Source of the DNA: Taeniopygia guttata
Lineage: Eukaryota; Chordata; Aves; Passeriformes; Estrildidae
Direction: 5' to 3'
Assembly (NCBI RefSeq): GCF_048771995.1
Contig: NC_133026.1
Coordinates: 91,902,501 to 91,966,500 of the forward strand
DNA length: 64,000 nucleotides
The position numbers were made by a program, and so were the translations under genes. A model generated the notes under the pieces. That model saw only the letters and a list, made by a program, of their open reading frames with translations, did no database searches and had not been told where the DNA came from. This document shows positions 51,001 to 62,495 of the stretch, piece after piece. How positions within the stretch are numbered: the stretch's first letter is position 1; each line of letters starts with the position of its first letter.

Positions 51001-54000
51001 TCAGCTTCATTTCTGAGTGTCTCAGTTAGCATGACTACCATCATTTTCCTTGTAAGACACTTGGGAAACCCAAACAGATCCAATGACTAGAAAGAGTTTC
51101 CTGTTATTAACCTTGGATTTCACAACTTCCTCTCACTAGTTGATCCTGACAACTAAAATCAGTCATTCTCTGCTGTATTAGCATTATTCTCTTCTGCTGT
51201 TTGTAATGATCCACTTTCCCCACAATAGAGCTGTCAGTTTGCACACATTGGTCTCAGAAATTTTTCCTAAGATGATTACCCAGCTCACTCTCATGCTTTT
51301 GGTTTTTCTTGGAGCTCTCTCCAGTTTCCTCAATAGCACTGGGATAATATAGCAGCCTAATATAATCTCAGTATCCAATGCATACAAGAAAGCTATTACC
51401 ATTTCATATTACTTTTGAACACAGTCTGAAGCTGGTTTGACTCTTTCCTGACTGGAGAGTCATTGTGGACATATATCTAACATATTCTCCATAATATGCT
51501 TTCAGAATAACTTTTTTGGTATCAGTTTGTTGGTATAACACAGCAGCCCTGTTGAACCTGGTGACATCTGCCCACCACCTTCCTCCTCTTCAGTTCTCCC
51601 TCAGTTTTGTGTATCACAAGTTGCACATCATCAGAAAAACAGGTACCTCCATTCTGGTATTCAAGTACACAAACTCCTTTTTGCTAATGAACCTGCCCCA
51701 TCAGTCTTGCTACCATAGCTCACAGCTTACTGATTCTATCAGGCCAGAGTCTTAAACCTCTCATCTGCTCTGTTACAGAGGTAGCCAATTTCTACAGCAT
51801 TTATCACAAGTCACTGAGGAAAGCAAGCCTACATCAAATTCACCCCCTCCCCTGATGCAGGGGGTCCAAGCTTCCAGCAAGGAAATGTTAAGACAGCCTA
51901 CAAATTACAGACATTGAAAAATATAGCTTTGAAAGCTGCATTACATACTCCAGACTAGTTTTTTGGGGTGGTTTTTTTAGTTTTTTTGGGTTGTTTTTTT
52001 TGCTTGAGACCATGCTAAACTTGTGGCTGTTATCACCTAGACTTAATATCCTACCCACTCAGAACTGAATAGATAAACAATCTGACCTGCAAGTACGGAA
52101 GTTTTTATCCAAATAATTTGCTCGCAATGACAACATAAAATTGAAATTCTAATTTAAAAAAAAATTCAACTGAAATACAGATTTTGCAGAGCTCAGTCCA
52201 TAGATTAACAGAAATACTGCAGTGTAGCTCTGTACTAACTTTTTTGACTTACAAAGATAACAAGTCATGGACAAAACTGAGTTGCTTCTAGCTGCAACAG
52301 GCACTGCGATGCTGTCCCTGGAGAACCTCCATCCTCCCCTTCCCTCAGAGGTGGCTGCTATAGAAATGCTTATCTTCTGTGAGTCAAGCTCATGTGCTAA
52401 CCACCTCCCTCTGTACAGCTTTTCCCATGCCTGATGATGTGTGGAGAGGGACGCCCAAGTGCCAGATATATTTCAGATTTGTTTCAGGACGCGTGTTAAG
52501 TTTTTCCATTTTACCAGTGTTCCATACACTGAGAAGCCAGGCATTAAAAGTGAGAGTTAATGGGAGCTTTCAGGCTCCCACCCAAATGGGAACAGCTTCC
52601 CAAACAGCTGTGGAGACGTACCTCTTTCCCTTCATGTAAGCTGCTTAAGCTGCAAGAAAAAAATTATTTTCTACTGCCAGACAGTTAAGTTTGGTCATGA
52701 ATCATTACACACCTTAATAAGTAAAACAACTGAAGGTATTAGATACAGTTGCTTGCTCCTCAATAGTTAAGTATTTGCCTCTATTTCTTACTCTTCTGGA
52801 AAATAGGCTAAGATAATGGCAGCATGTGACGTTGAATTTCTAAGCTATGATGTGGTACAGATCATACCTACAGCTGTTATGGTCTTGGACTTCCAGTTTC
52901 ACTGATCAACTTTGTGTGACAGGGAAAAATAAGCAGAGGAATCTAGGTTGCCTTTTCCCATCACATTTGTTTTTCTGAGAATTCTATTTATCTATTCTTA
53001 CTGTCTCTAAGCAGTGCCAGTCTACTCAATCTTTCTTGCATGAAGAGCTCTTCATGCCTGAATCCATACAGCCTCTTGTTAGAGCTGTCTTCTCCTGTCA
53101 TTTCTGCTTTAGTTTGGGCACCAAAACAGAGGTGAGTTACTTGAACATGTGCTCCACAACACAAGCTGCCCTGCATCACCTCTGCAGCTGTCAACTGCAC
53201 CTCCTCCGCTGGTCTTGTGGAGCCACAAGATGAAAAGAGTGAATTGTTCCACAAAGCACCAAATCCCTACACAGCAGAAATGCTGTGGGTAGCCTTTACC
53301 TCAGCACAGGGGACATTATAGCAACATTATAGCAGGCACACACATGACTAGCAAAACAGGCATACATTTTTATGCCTAAGTATCCACCCTAGTGACACAA
53401 AAATGAGCCCTGTATCAATCTCCACAGGTATTGTTTCTTCTCAATGCTTTTTGTCCTATTGCTTATGGATTAATTTTCACTGGTAATGTTTTACTTTCCA
53501 TAAATACTAAGTTTTTCTATTTAGCTTCAAATAATTAATATATAATGCTGTCAACAAGAGAGAGTTGGGACTGTTCAGTCTAGAGAAGACAAAGCTTTGG
53601 GGAGACCTTATTGTGGCCTCTGCTTAAAGGAAGTTTATAAGAAAGACAGAGGCAGACAATTTATTATGGCCTGTAGTGATAGGACAAGGGGTAATAGGCT
53701 TAAAATAAAGTAGATTCAGGCTAGATGTATGTAACATTTTTTAATTACAAAGGTGGCAAAACACTGGCACAGGCTGCCCAGAGAGTTGGTGAATAACCCA
53801 TCCCTGGAAACATTCAAGGTGGTTGGATGGAGCTCTGAGCAATGTGACGTAGTTGAAGATATGCCTGCTCTGGGGCTTGTATTAGAGGACCTTCAACAGC
53901 CTCTTTGAACCCAGATTGTCCCACATTACTATGAAACAAACCTCATTCAGAATTCTACAGGGAAAGATACCATTGTGTCTGTCTCAATCTCTCTCTGAAC

Positions 54001-57000
54001 CATGACAGAAGCTTCAAACTCTTCACCCAATGTGTGCATTAGAGGTAAATTGAGATAGCGACCCCACCTTTCAATCTTCCCCCAGAAATAAATACCTAGA
54101 AATTTGCTTTTACATTAACAGGACACTGCATGTTACTCCCATGTCACTCTTACAGGCCCAGATCCCAGGCAGAAAGAAACTATCTTGTTTCCAGCCAGGA
54201 CAGAGCTAATTTTTGCAATAGCCAGGAAGGACCACATCTAGGACCTGGAGATTATTCTATACCACCTCTCATCATTTTCCAGGAATGGGGGAAGGGGCCT
54301 CTTCCATGTCAAAGTAGCATGGCACGATCAGCTATTTTAGGCTCCAAGTGGTAGTGAACATTTGCATATGAATCACTCACCTGTCTTGCACATTTTTCCA
54401 TAAATATTGTTGCTGTTACTTTTTCTTCCTGTTTCTAGTAAATTGTTTCTCATTACTGTTTCCAGTAAATTGTTCTTATCTCAACACGTCTTTATTCTTT
54501 GTTTCTCCAATTCTCCTCTCCAGCCAACCATGGAAAGGGAGAGAGGGGATTGAGAGAGCAGTGCAGCATCTGGGGTGGTTTAAGTGGGAACACTAAATTG
54601 GAGAATATCATTCCTAAACCACAACAGAAGCCAAGTGCCAGAATACATGGAGAAGACAGATGCAAAGCAGATAGAAAACACATAAAAGGTAATTAAGTAA
54701 TCGTTTAAACACTGAATTTAAAGCTCTGCTTTAAAGCCGAAATCCCTTCAGTTTCCCTTGATTCTGCAGAATTGTTCTGCTCTACCCTGAAGCAGAAGTG
54801 GGTTATGGAATAAGAATGCAGCAAATACAGCTTTTAGTATGCCCAACAGGTTTGTCAAAAAAAATAATTAGAATGTTTAGGGTACTGTAAAGTAATTACA
54901 TCAAAAAGTACTTTGTTACTGTCCCAGGTAACTGATACTTCTATTTGTGACAAACTTCTCAAAGTACATTCACTGACTGGAAATAAACAAAATTCTCAGT
55001 AAAAGAAACCCCAGCTTCTAAAGACAACATTTGCAGCTAGACTCTTTTAAGAGAACTGACATTTATTATTAATCTTTATCCACAGTTGAAATGTAACTCT
55101 CTGGAAACCATCCCTAGCTGAATCTTTCCCACTGTGAGAATAGCATTCCTTCTATGGAGAAGTGATGGATGCCTAACTGATATGAGAAATGTTCAGAAGA
55201 TAGTCATGTTCTACTGCACTTTAACTCAGCACTTTGGTTTGAGGCCACAAATGCTTCAGGGTGGTCTCATGCTGGCTGATGTCTGCGGTAACACAGGGAG
55301 TGAATGTTCCATGCTTCATTCTCCACATATTTAACTGCACTTTCTTGGCCCCCATTTGGGACTGTAACATCTTCCAATACTGGTCCTTAATGCTCTATGT
55401 CATTTGGGAAAATGTATCATGTTTCATCCATGATCCATTTCCAGCCATAAGAACTTATTTCCCCAGTGTTAAACTCCCATTTTCTCTGACATAACTGGCT
55501 GATTGCTTGGAAATAAACAGAAGAAAGGAAACCATGTATAAATCTTGGAGGAAAGGAAAGATAAAATCATACTATGTTTAGAAAGTATTGTATCCTGGGT
55601 GGCATTTCCTTGTCTCCTCTTACACAATCGAGAATTCAATAAAGGAGTAAGGTCTCCATCCTATACAATAGGCATTTATGAGAGATATCATAATTGTTGG
55701 TACATGATTCCAAGCTGAATTATCCTGTAACCTTATTAAAAGTTAGAAGAGAAACTATTGCTGATGGAAGTGAAAGGAATTGGGAGTTATAATTATATAC
55801 TAGTTTAAATGGGAGTAGTTTCCTGGAACCTTCCTATGCTTGCTGCTCAAAATAGCTTTCTCTTCAGCTCAGGAGATCCTTCTTCAGGGAGGAGTTTGTG
55901 TGATGTTTCTCAGCATTCAGTTTTGCCTGAATTTGCTCACATGCTTGCTTATCACTGGGGTGAGCTTCAGGACAACAGTGAGATGTCCAAGTTAACAGCA
56001 TCTGATGGACAAGGACCCCACTCATTTCAATATCTGAGCTTGCTCTACAGCAAACTGACAACTTAATAACCTTGCATTACCTGTGCCACACAATGTTACA
56101 CACTCTTTTTCCCCATACCAGATTTGGGGCATGTGGCCTGAGACTATGAAGCTGCTGGTGCAATAATGTTTCAATGACATGAGTCATGTCACTGTTTGAT
56201 TGCTAATCCTATTCTTGCTATAATAGACAGTGCTGATTACTTCCTCACTTAAGGCCTTTTATAAACAGCAAGGCAATTGACTGCCCTGATTAAAAAGGAA
56301 CACCTGGTAAACTGGAGGCTGCTCAGCTCTGAGAGGCAGCAGAGCCTTCTATGATACAGGCATTTAAGAAACAAGCAGCACTAATCAGCAGTTTTGAGGT
56401 CTTGAGCACTGACAGAAGCAACTTGTCACTTCCACTGGAGGCAAGGGTGTGAGGAGAAGACCTTGGCTTGTAGCCCCTGTCTCCTCCAAACTGACCAACA
56501 ATCAGAACAGCAAGCAGTCACTTCCATGGAATGTTCATATTGCATAAGGTTGGAACTGATTGCTCATCATCTCCAGAGCAGCCAGTCCTTTTGCATGAAA
56601 GACAATCAAAAGTGTTGTTTTTATTACTATTCTGCCAGGAAGGACACCTGAATATTGTAATCATGCCACACACCCACAGAGACAACATTTGTAGGCAGCT
56701 AATGTGTATGCTGCTATCCCTTTCAAAAAGACAAAGGAGACTCTCCCATCAGAAGGACATCCTGTTCTTAAATCCAACTGCCACAGAATTCCTAGGGCAC
56801 GTGCACTTCCAAACACAAAGCCATAAGTGACCTGCATGTGTTAGAATCACACTATGCAGAAGTAATTCATGTGATCTCCATCTCTTCTTCCCCCAACGCT
56901 CTATCTGCTCAGAGTTTATACTTACAGAAATTTATTGAAGAAAATAAGGCACAACTATATTCACTAATGAGTAACAACAGAAATCAGTTGTTTTGAGTAA

Positions 57001-60000
57001 TTGTAAAGAAGTAATTGAACTGAAATGGAATAATATTTCTATTCATATTTTGGATGCTGCATGTTCTTATGCTCTACAGATGGACAGCAACAGACACAAC
57101 CTTGTTTTTACCCAGTGCCAAGCTCAATTTACATAGCACTGCTAGCTGTGTGGTGCCAACCAAAGTCTTTGGAAAGTGAAGAATTTTGCAAACAAGAATC
57201 AAAGTGAGATAGAACAATCCCATGTCTGCTGGGATATGCTCCAGCATTTCACCCCTACCATTCATGTTCTGTCATGGTTTGGGGTAAGCATACCTGACCT
57301 AGCTTTAATCTCATCACTCAAATATCCTCCCACTTTGCTTTTCTGCCAAGGACATCCAAGATAGCTGTGGCAATGCTCAAAGTATGTTTACTTATGCACC
57401 TCCCTGAGGCATGGAAATATGGCCATGAACATTTCTTCTGATCGCTGATGTATGTGAACTCACCTATCCAGTACCCAAAGTCAGGCAGGAAGGCACAGAA
57501 ATCTTTCTTTACTCACATTTACTATCAATTACATCACCTGATTTTCACCCTCTGCTCAACAGGCTGAACTCCAGCTCTCGCAATTCAAAATATTTTAAAA
57601 AAGGTATTTATTTCATAGAATCACAGAATAATAGAATAGTTTGGATTGAAAGGGACCTTTGAAGGTCATCTAGTCCAATTCTCCTGCATTGAGCAGGGAC
57701 AACTTCAACTATACCCTGTTGCTCAGAGCCTCATCTGACCTGACCTTGAACACTTCCAGGGATACATTAAATGATGTTTACAGTGACCTAGACAAGCCCA
57801 TATTGTCTTCCTACACAACATCCCAGATTCCTACCACTTCCTTACACCTACTTGCACAGGAGCCAGTTCTGCACCAGGGAGATTGGGCCTCACCTCATCC
57901 CCCTCTGCAGGGCCAACCAGCCCAGCTCTGGCTGCTGTTCAGACCTTCACAGACTGGGCAGAACTTGCCTATATCTGCCTGTAAGAACAGAACAGAGATA
58001 GGCTCCAATTTATCTTTCAGAGAACAGCACAGCCTCTACAGAAAGAGAGATCTGACATAGCCTTCTGGCCTGTTGAGATAAATAATGAACAACCAAACAG
58101 TTAAAATCAAAATATTTGTTTTCTCATACTTTTTGTTCCTGCACATAGAGCAGCAAAAGAAGCAAATTCAAACCCAGGCAAGACAGACACTAACAACAGT
58201 ACTGATGTACTGATAGAAAATGCAGGGTTTGCATGTTTCCAGTAATAAAACCTTTCTTCATGGGGTTTTTTTTGGGTTTTTTTGGTTTGTTTTGTTGGTT
58301 TTTTTTTGTTTTTTTTTAATGCACAACACAATAGTATTGGAAACCTTGGTAGGTATGTCAGTTACTATAGGCCATCACATTCTATCTTATTCTTTCTGAA
58401 CCCTACCCAGTTGTTTTGGTATTTATCTGCCTTGAACACGAGGCACTAAGGGTATAATCTAACAGCTGACAGGAGCAACCACTGTTGTAAGGGGTGGCTG
58501 CTGCATTCTCCTCCCCCATCAAAACCCTGATGATTAAACAGACAGGTAAAAATTGGGCCCACAATACTGTCAAAGCCTGACACATTCCTGGAAGACTTTT
58601 TTTTTATCCTACTGAACTATTTTTTATTCTTATTGAACTTGAACCTGGCAACCAATGTCTTCTGCACACAGCAACTGGAGATGCAGGGCTATGAATTGAA
58701 TTACCTTTGGTTTTGAAAAGTCATTTTCCCACCACATCTCCAGCTCAGCTCTGGTGGCAAGTTCTGCAAATGTTCTAATGTTACCAAATGCAAAAGCTCA
58801 ATTTCTAGCAGTTCAGAACAATCCATCTTCCTTATCCCCACCAGTCCTGTAAAACCAACCAGCACAACTCTTTCTCATTTTGGCAGCTTGGGAGTATCTA
58901 ATTTCTCAGAAAGCAAACAGGTCACTTGTCTAGTGACCTGTATTTTTGTCATGACCTGCCATGGCTGTCTCTTACCAGAATGCTGAAGTAAAAGTCAGCA
59001 TTTCAGCTGAAGATGTAGCTCGTTCTGCAGAAAACACAACAGTCCTTTTCACTGTATTCTGAAGATGCACCTTAAGAGTTAAAAACAGCACATGCTTCTA
59101 AATGACATTAAAACCAGCATGGAAAATTGTATTTAGTCTGGTTCCTGTCTCTTTTCCTTTTCTCAAAACCCTTTCTCAGCCCCTCTTTGTTTTTTTGTAC
59201 TGACTCAACATGCAGAGCAGTGGGTAACTCCCAGCCCTTTCTATGGAGTCCCGCCCACATTTGCAGTAGCGGGGAAAAAAAGGAAAACAGCAGAAAAATA
59301 AAACAAAACTTTAAAAACAGAACCAAATTCCGTAAAATAATTGCCGTATTTACTGAGCCTGACATTGACACCTTCTGCAGAATAGAGAGCTATTCCCCCG
59401 TAGGGAGCAAGTGGGGCAAGCTCCCTTCCCCCACGAGGTTGAACCCGGGGAGGGGGGAAGTGGGAGAAATAAGACTTTTAGCAGCCTTTCCTACCACCAT
59501 CCCAGCCTTTTCAGAGACTCCCACTGCTCAGCAGAAATCCACGTGCTCCAGAGCGGAGGAGTGGAGCTCGCAGGCAGCTGCTCTCCCGAGCATCGCCCGC
59601 AGCTGCTGGCAGGGATGGATATCCCCGGTGGGGCCAGGGCTGCGCCGGGGTCAGAGCCCTGCCAGCACGGCACTGCCAGCAGCAGGGCAGCGAAGAGCTG
59701 CCAGCTCTCAATCTCCTCCTTTCCTGCAGAAACAGTATCCCTGTCTTCTTGCCTAGAGCTCTCTGCGACCTGTGGGGACGGCTGCCTGCACCCCCACTAA
59801 TCCAAATGGTGTGTGAAAAGACCTTGGGGAGGGCAGAGAGGGTCTCCGTATTTGGCTTAAGTCTTTGCAGGGGTTATGACCACGGGAGGCATTTTCTAAC
59901 CCTGACAAGGAAGTTTCAGTATGAATTTGATTTCGTCAGCCCGCAGCTTCCAGGGAAGAAAGCTGAGTCAGAGGTGCTGATACTTTCAACACTCAGCTCT

Positions 60001-62272
60001 CTCCAATGAAACACAGCAATGCTAAGTCTCTAGCTCGGACACTTGGAATGAACATGGCTTCAAATATAATCTAATAACTACTAATACAACACTATTGGAG
60101 AGTTTTTACCGAAGAACTGAGATTTCCAGCAGCAGGTTTTTGGGTTTTTTTTTTGTATGGTGATATTTAGACCTCAAGACAGATTTATCAAAATCAAGAG
60201 GTTAAAGAAACTGCTCGTTTGATTTATATTAAAGTAGTGGTCCTGCTTGTCATGAATTAGAGCATCCTTAAATTAAACCTTCAGGTAATCTCTGCCTTAA
60301 CTTTCTGACCCAGGAGAGGAGTAAGGAATCTGTACTGAGGTCAAACAGATCTGTCATGCAACCAGTTACATGTTCATGTACCCTAGTACAGAGAAATTGG
60401 TCTGCATCATACCTTATGAGTACTAGAGTGGGAACATATTATGTATTTCACACAAAACACAGAGGAAGCAGTATTCTGTACAACAGCTGTTCTCCCCATT
60501 CAAAGGCAAACCACACTGAATGATCTCAGACAGGAATTTGAAGACTTCAGTGGACTAGAAAGGGCAGATGGGATCTAGTCTATAAACCAATTGTCAGGAC
60601 AGGATCTCAGTTTTATGATTCATCTAAAAATATTGCACGCAGTTCAAAGACAATAACCTGGACCTAGTTTAACATTGGTTTGCATTACACAAGTAGTTAG
60701 AAAACATTCTTAACATGCACCTAGATTTTAAGCTCTATTTGTATAACCACTTAAGGATGCAAACATTACCCAAGCCTTGGCAAAGGGAGTTTCTGGTCTG
60801 CCATTGTTCCTAAGTTTGTAAAAATCAACTAATGCACAGCAATAAATGTGCAGGGGAAAAAATGAAGATGGTAATTGCTTTATGACTGTTTTAGCAACTT
60901 TCATGCATTAAAATAAAAGGAGATTTTTATTCCTTTGGGGATTGTGAGGTGCACAGTGGAGTATCTCTATTGCTTTTGCCCAATGTGGTTTGCTAATGTA
61001 ATGTATAGGCACTACACTGATTTGGTATTTGTACTTTTTAGCATGGGAAGTGCTGAGCTTGGTATTTCACAGCAACTACACTTACTTAAATTGTTATAGG
61101 GTTATTTATCCCAATCTAGCTGCCAGGATATGAGGCCAAACCCACCCATTGGCAGCTGGACTTTGCCAAAAAAAAAAAAAAAAAGCAGGTGGTTTGTCTG
61201 GACTGGGTGTCATACCAGTAAGCCCTTTACAGTCACATCTGCAGACAGCTCTGATCTCATCAAGCAAGCTGACCTTTAAAAATAAAGAAAAAGGGAAAAA
61301 AACCCAAAACACCCGTGCTGAGGCCCTTTAAAGTGTTACTCACACAAAGATTTTCTTTAAGTTTCTCTGAAGAGGCCTATAGTTTTGAGTTAATCAAGCA
61401 CTAAATTTTGCTGAGCATGTCCCCGTATGTGCTGTTCACACACAGGACAGAGACACAACATGCCACCAGGCTCTGATTTGTCACAGAAACAATACCCTAA
61501 GAACAAGAACAAACAGATCCCATCCAGTTTCACAGCTGTATCAGAAATTCAGGACAGTTTTTCACTCATGGCCTTAGCAGGACAAAGATGGAGAAAATCC
61601 AGGGCACTCAGCACTCTCTTCTTAAGGTCTCTGGCTCCTTGGCAACTTTGGAGAAGTCTCTCCAGCCTAAACTGAGCAGGGCACACAGACAGCCAGCAGC
61701 AGTGGGGAAAGAACCAACAGCACAGGCAGCAGCAGCAGCAGGAAAAGGCTTAAAGAAAACGTGCACAGCTGGGGAGAGACTTAGGAGCTGATCAAGTCTG
61801 TTCTCAGTTAAATGGTAACCAAATTTTACATTTAAATCCTTCCGACAGGAAGGTGATAAAGCTTATCCCCCTCGAAGCATCCTGCTGCTTTTCTGCAAGG
61901 CTAGTAAGTTTTGTCAGACAGCAAGACACAAAATAACTTTAAAGCTACAGGATTCCTAGTAATTTTTTACAACAAAGCAAAAGTACTTTAGGTTACAAAA
62001 TACAAACTTTACAAAGTTGTACATGAAATACAACTACCTCTACACCGTGCAGGCTAAGGAGGGGGGTAGCTTTTCTTTTCGTTTTTTTCAATCCAACCCT
62101 TTGTCAGAGAGAAAGCTCCTCCCAGGCTGTACCATGCACAAATGAAAGCAGCCTTCTCCGAGGAAAGCCACTGAACGCTTTAGCAACGCTTTCCAAGCAC
62201 AAAACCAGGCACGGACTTTGTGCGAACACACAGGCACCTGCACAAAGGCATTTGCTCACCTGATTTCCCCAT
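38185..62272 (-). CDS. GLIPR2 (GAPR-1), CAP-domain Golgi-associated protein
   Basis: Five coding exons on the - strand: 62272-62260, 50362-50254, 46818-46715, 39896-39819 and 38345-38185. They sum to 465 bases and 154 residues plus stop, exactly the human length. All introns are GT-AG and the phases join cleanly. The protein begins MGKSAS, a consensus N-myristoylation signal at Gly2. One CAP/SCP domain follows, with [10 protein letters not shown] (24-32 region), [12 protein letters not shown] (63-74), [10 protein letters not shown] (81-90), GHFTAMVWK (102-110) and the C-terminal ENVLPPRK. The CAP cavity residues of human GAPR-1 (His54, Glu65, Glu86, His103) are all present. GLIPR2 is a peripheral protein of the cytosolic face of the Golgi that binds acidic lipids, dimerises, and binds Beclin-1 to restrain autophagy; unlike other CAP proteins it has no signal peptide, as here. 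In human it lies between RECK and CLTA on 9p13. RECK would be expected beyond the right edge of the window. Confidence 0.97.
38346..39818 (-). other. GLIPR2 intron 4
   Basis: 1,473-bp intron whose left third is occupied by a CR1 insertion on the opposite strand (38520-39020). Nothing else recognised. Confidence 0.85.
38520..39020 (+). mobile_element. CR1 LINE 3' fragment with readable ORF2 end
   Basis: About 500 bp of CR1, antisense to GLIPR2. The conserved C-terminal part of ORF2 remains open over about 115 codons (38603-38947), with family motifs [29 protein letters not shown] and [19 protein letters not shown]. The 3' UTR follows ('ggttggacttgatgatctta' near 38967, 'ctcttccaacctcattattctg' region) and the tail 'attctgtgattcta' ends at 39020. 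A long, nearly undisturbed frame suggests this is the youngest CR1 copy in the window. It is 5'-truncated, so it cannot move on its own. Confidence 0.95.
39819..39896 (-). CDS. GLIPR2 coding exon 4
   Basis: 78 bases, acceptor tgtctttcag, donor gtaagttc. It encodes [16 protein letters not shown] and QNPGFSSRT, then one base of Gly102. Glu86 of the CAP cavity is present. Confidence 0.96.
39897..46714 (-). other. GLIPR2 intron 3
   Basis: 6.8-kb intron. It holds the unclassified GC-rich block at 43254-43690, a 29-base imperfect tandem duplication at 43901-43950, and two copies of the palindrome CTGGGCCCAG at 44006-44015 and 44025-44034. No further exon recognised. Confidence 0.75.
43254..43690. 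repeat. Unclassified interspersed block, possibly an LTR remnant
   Basis: A GC-rich block of about 370 bp with sharp contrast to its AT-rich surroundings, ending on the right in 'ggatccacactggaattc' and then a run of tatacatgtatataaa-type sequence. The composition and the ending remind me of avian retroviral long terminal repeats, but I see no internal viral genes or a partner repeat. The assignment is therefore tentative. If it is an LTR, it is an old solo fossil. Confidence 0.3.
46715..46818 (-). CDS. GLIPR2 coding exon 3
   Basis: 104 bases, acceptor tttgctag, donor gtgagctc. It encodes [17 protein letters not shown], then [17 protein letters not shown] and one base of Gly76. It includes two CAP cavity residues, His54 and Glu65. 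Confidence 0.97.
46819..50253 (-). other. GLIPR2 intron 2
   Basis: 3.4-kb intron containing the A44 tract at 48020-48063 and a small TA-rich microsatellite with the palindrome TCCTATATATAGGA near 48541-48554. No exon recognised. Confidence 0.75.
48020..48063 (+). repeat. A44 homopolymer
   Basis: Forty-four consecutive adenines, a T-tract in the sense of GLIPR2 intron 2. This is by far the longest homopolymer in the window. No retrocopy is recognisable on its 5' side, and CR1 does not use poly(A) tails. Confidence 0.9.
50254..50362 (-). CDS. GLIPR2 coding exon 2
   Basis: 109 bases, acceptor gatttcag, donor gtgagttc. It encodes the end of Ala5 through most of Gln41: [20 protein letters not shown], then [16 protein letters not shown]. 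Differences from human are mostly conservative. Gly38 replaces the Glu of the human protein. Confidence 0.95.
51959..52003 (+). repeat. G/T-rich low-complexity run
   Basis: Runs of seven to eight T separated by G or GGG. Similar runs occur at 58261-58319, 60138-60160 and 20891-20930. Confidence 0.8.
53038..53057. repeat. Perfect 20-bp palindrome
   Basis: GCATGAAGAGCTCTTCATGC is identical to its own reverse complement with no spacer. It does not sit at the end of any recognised element. It might be a dimeric protein-binding site or chance. Confidence 0.85.
53558..53935 (+). mobile_element. CR1 LINE 3' fragment, old
   Basis: Forward CR1: 'gagttgggactgttcagtct' near 53562, 'ggggagaccttattgtggcc' near 53600, 'agtgataggacaaggggtaa' near 53675, 'cactggcacaggctgcccag' near 53762 and 'ccatccctggaaacattcaa' near 53799. 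The tail region is eroded (ccacattactatgaaac). It is clearly CR1 but more diverged than the copies at 27.5 and 38.5 kb. Confidence 0.88.
57612..57790 (-). mobile_element. CR1 LINE 3' fragment
   Basis: Inverted CR1 3' end starting with the tail 'tcatagaatcacagaataat' at 57612, then 'ttgaaagggacctttgaagg' near 57647, 'tcatctagtccaattctcct' near 57667 and 'cttgaacacttccaggga' near 57745. The tail on the left puts it on the - strand, the same strand as GLIPR2. Confidence 0.88.
58261..58319 (+). repeat. G/T-rich low-complexity run
   Basis: T-runs of seven to nine bases separated by GGG, GG or G (ggggttttttttgggttttt and onward). It may slip in replication. No promoter features around it. Confidence 0.8.
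59390..59720. promoter_or_regulatory. GC-rich block in GLIPR2 intron 1
   Basis: About 330 bp of raised GC with moderate CpG density (cccgagcatcgcccgcagct near 59586, ccggtggggccagggctg near 59625, gctgcgccggggtcagag near 59639). It lies 2.5-2.9 kb downstream of the GLIPR2 start. Long frames cross it on both strands, which is expected at this composition; none matches a known protein. It could be an alternative promoter, an enhancer, or the start of a non-coding transcript. Confidence 0.35.
62260..62272 (-). CDS. GLIPR2 coding exon 1
   Basis: Only 13 coding bases: ATG GGG AAA TCA G, then the donor gtgagc. It encodes the myristoylation signal M-G-K-S plus one base of Ala5. The ATG has G at -3 and G at +4, a strong Kozak context. 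It was found by searching for MGKSA followed by a donor upstream of exon 2. A tiny first coding exon is consistent with the family's gene structure. Confidence 0.9.
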
Positions 62273-62440
62273 GACCAAGTGGGTTTGTTTTTTTTTTTCT
62301 TTCTTTCTTTTTTTATTTTAAATTTCACCTGCTTCCTCCTCTCTTGACTGAGTTTTGCCGCTCAGTGCCGGGATGAAGTGTTCGCAGTTTCAGCTCAACT
62401 TCTTCATTCGCCTGCGACCGCTGCTGGAAAAAAAAATCCT

Positions 62441-62495
62441 CGCCACCGCCCCTTCTTGAGCGCTGGAATAAGCCTGCCCATGCCTTTATAAGGCA
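62441..62495 (-). promoter_or_regulatory. GLIPR2 core promoter
   Basis: Reading the - strand, a TATA-like TTATAAAGG at about 62493-62485 precedes a GC box GGGGCGG at about 62453-62447. Transcription would start near 62455-62465 and leave a 5' leader of about 185 bases before the ATG at 62272. The leader contains an A-rich stretch (the poly-T/CTTT run at about 62287-62325 on the + strand). The surrounding 150 bp is moderately CpG-rich (gcctgcgaccgctgctgg near 62411). Confidence 0.55.

Larger units (their letters stand above)
50363..62259 (-). other. GLIPR2 intron 1
   Basis: 11.9-kb intron holding two CR1 fragments (53558-53935 and 57612-57790), a 20-bp perfect palindrome (53038-53057), G/T-rich runs near 51959 and 58261, and a GC-rich block at 59390-59720. 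No additional coding exon recognised. Confidence 0.75.

Noticed and set aside
59127-59756. Open frame of about 209 codons over the GC-rich block in GLIPR2 intron 1
   Set aside because: No domain or family similarity, overlapping frames on the other strand, and composition explains its length.
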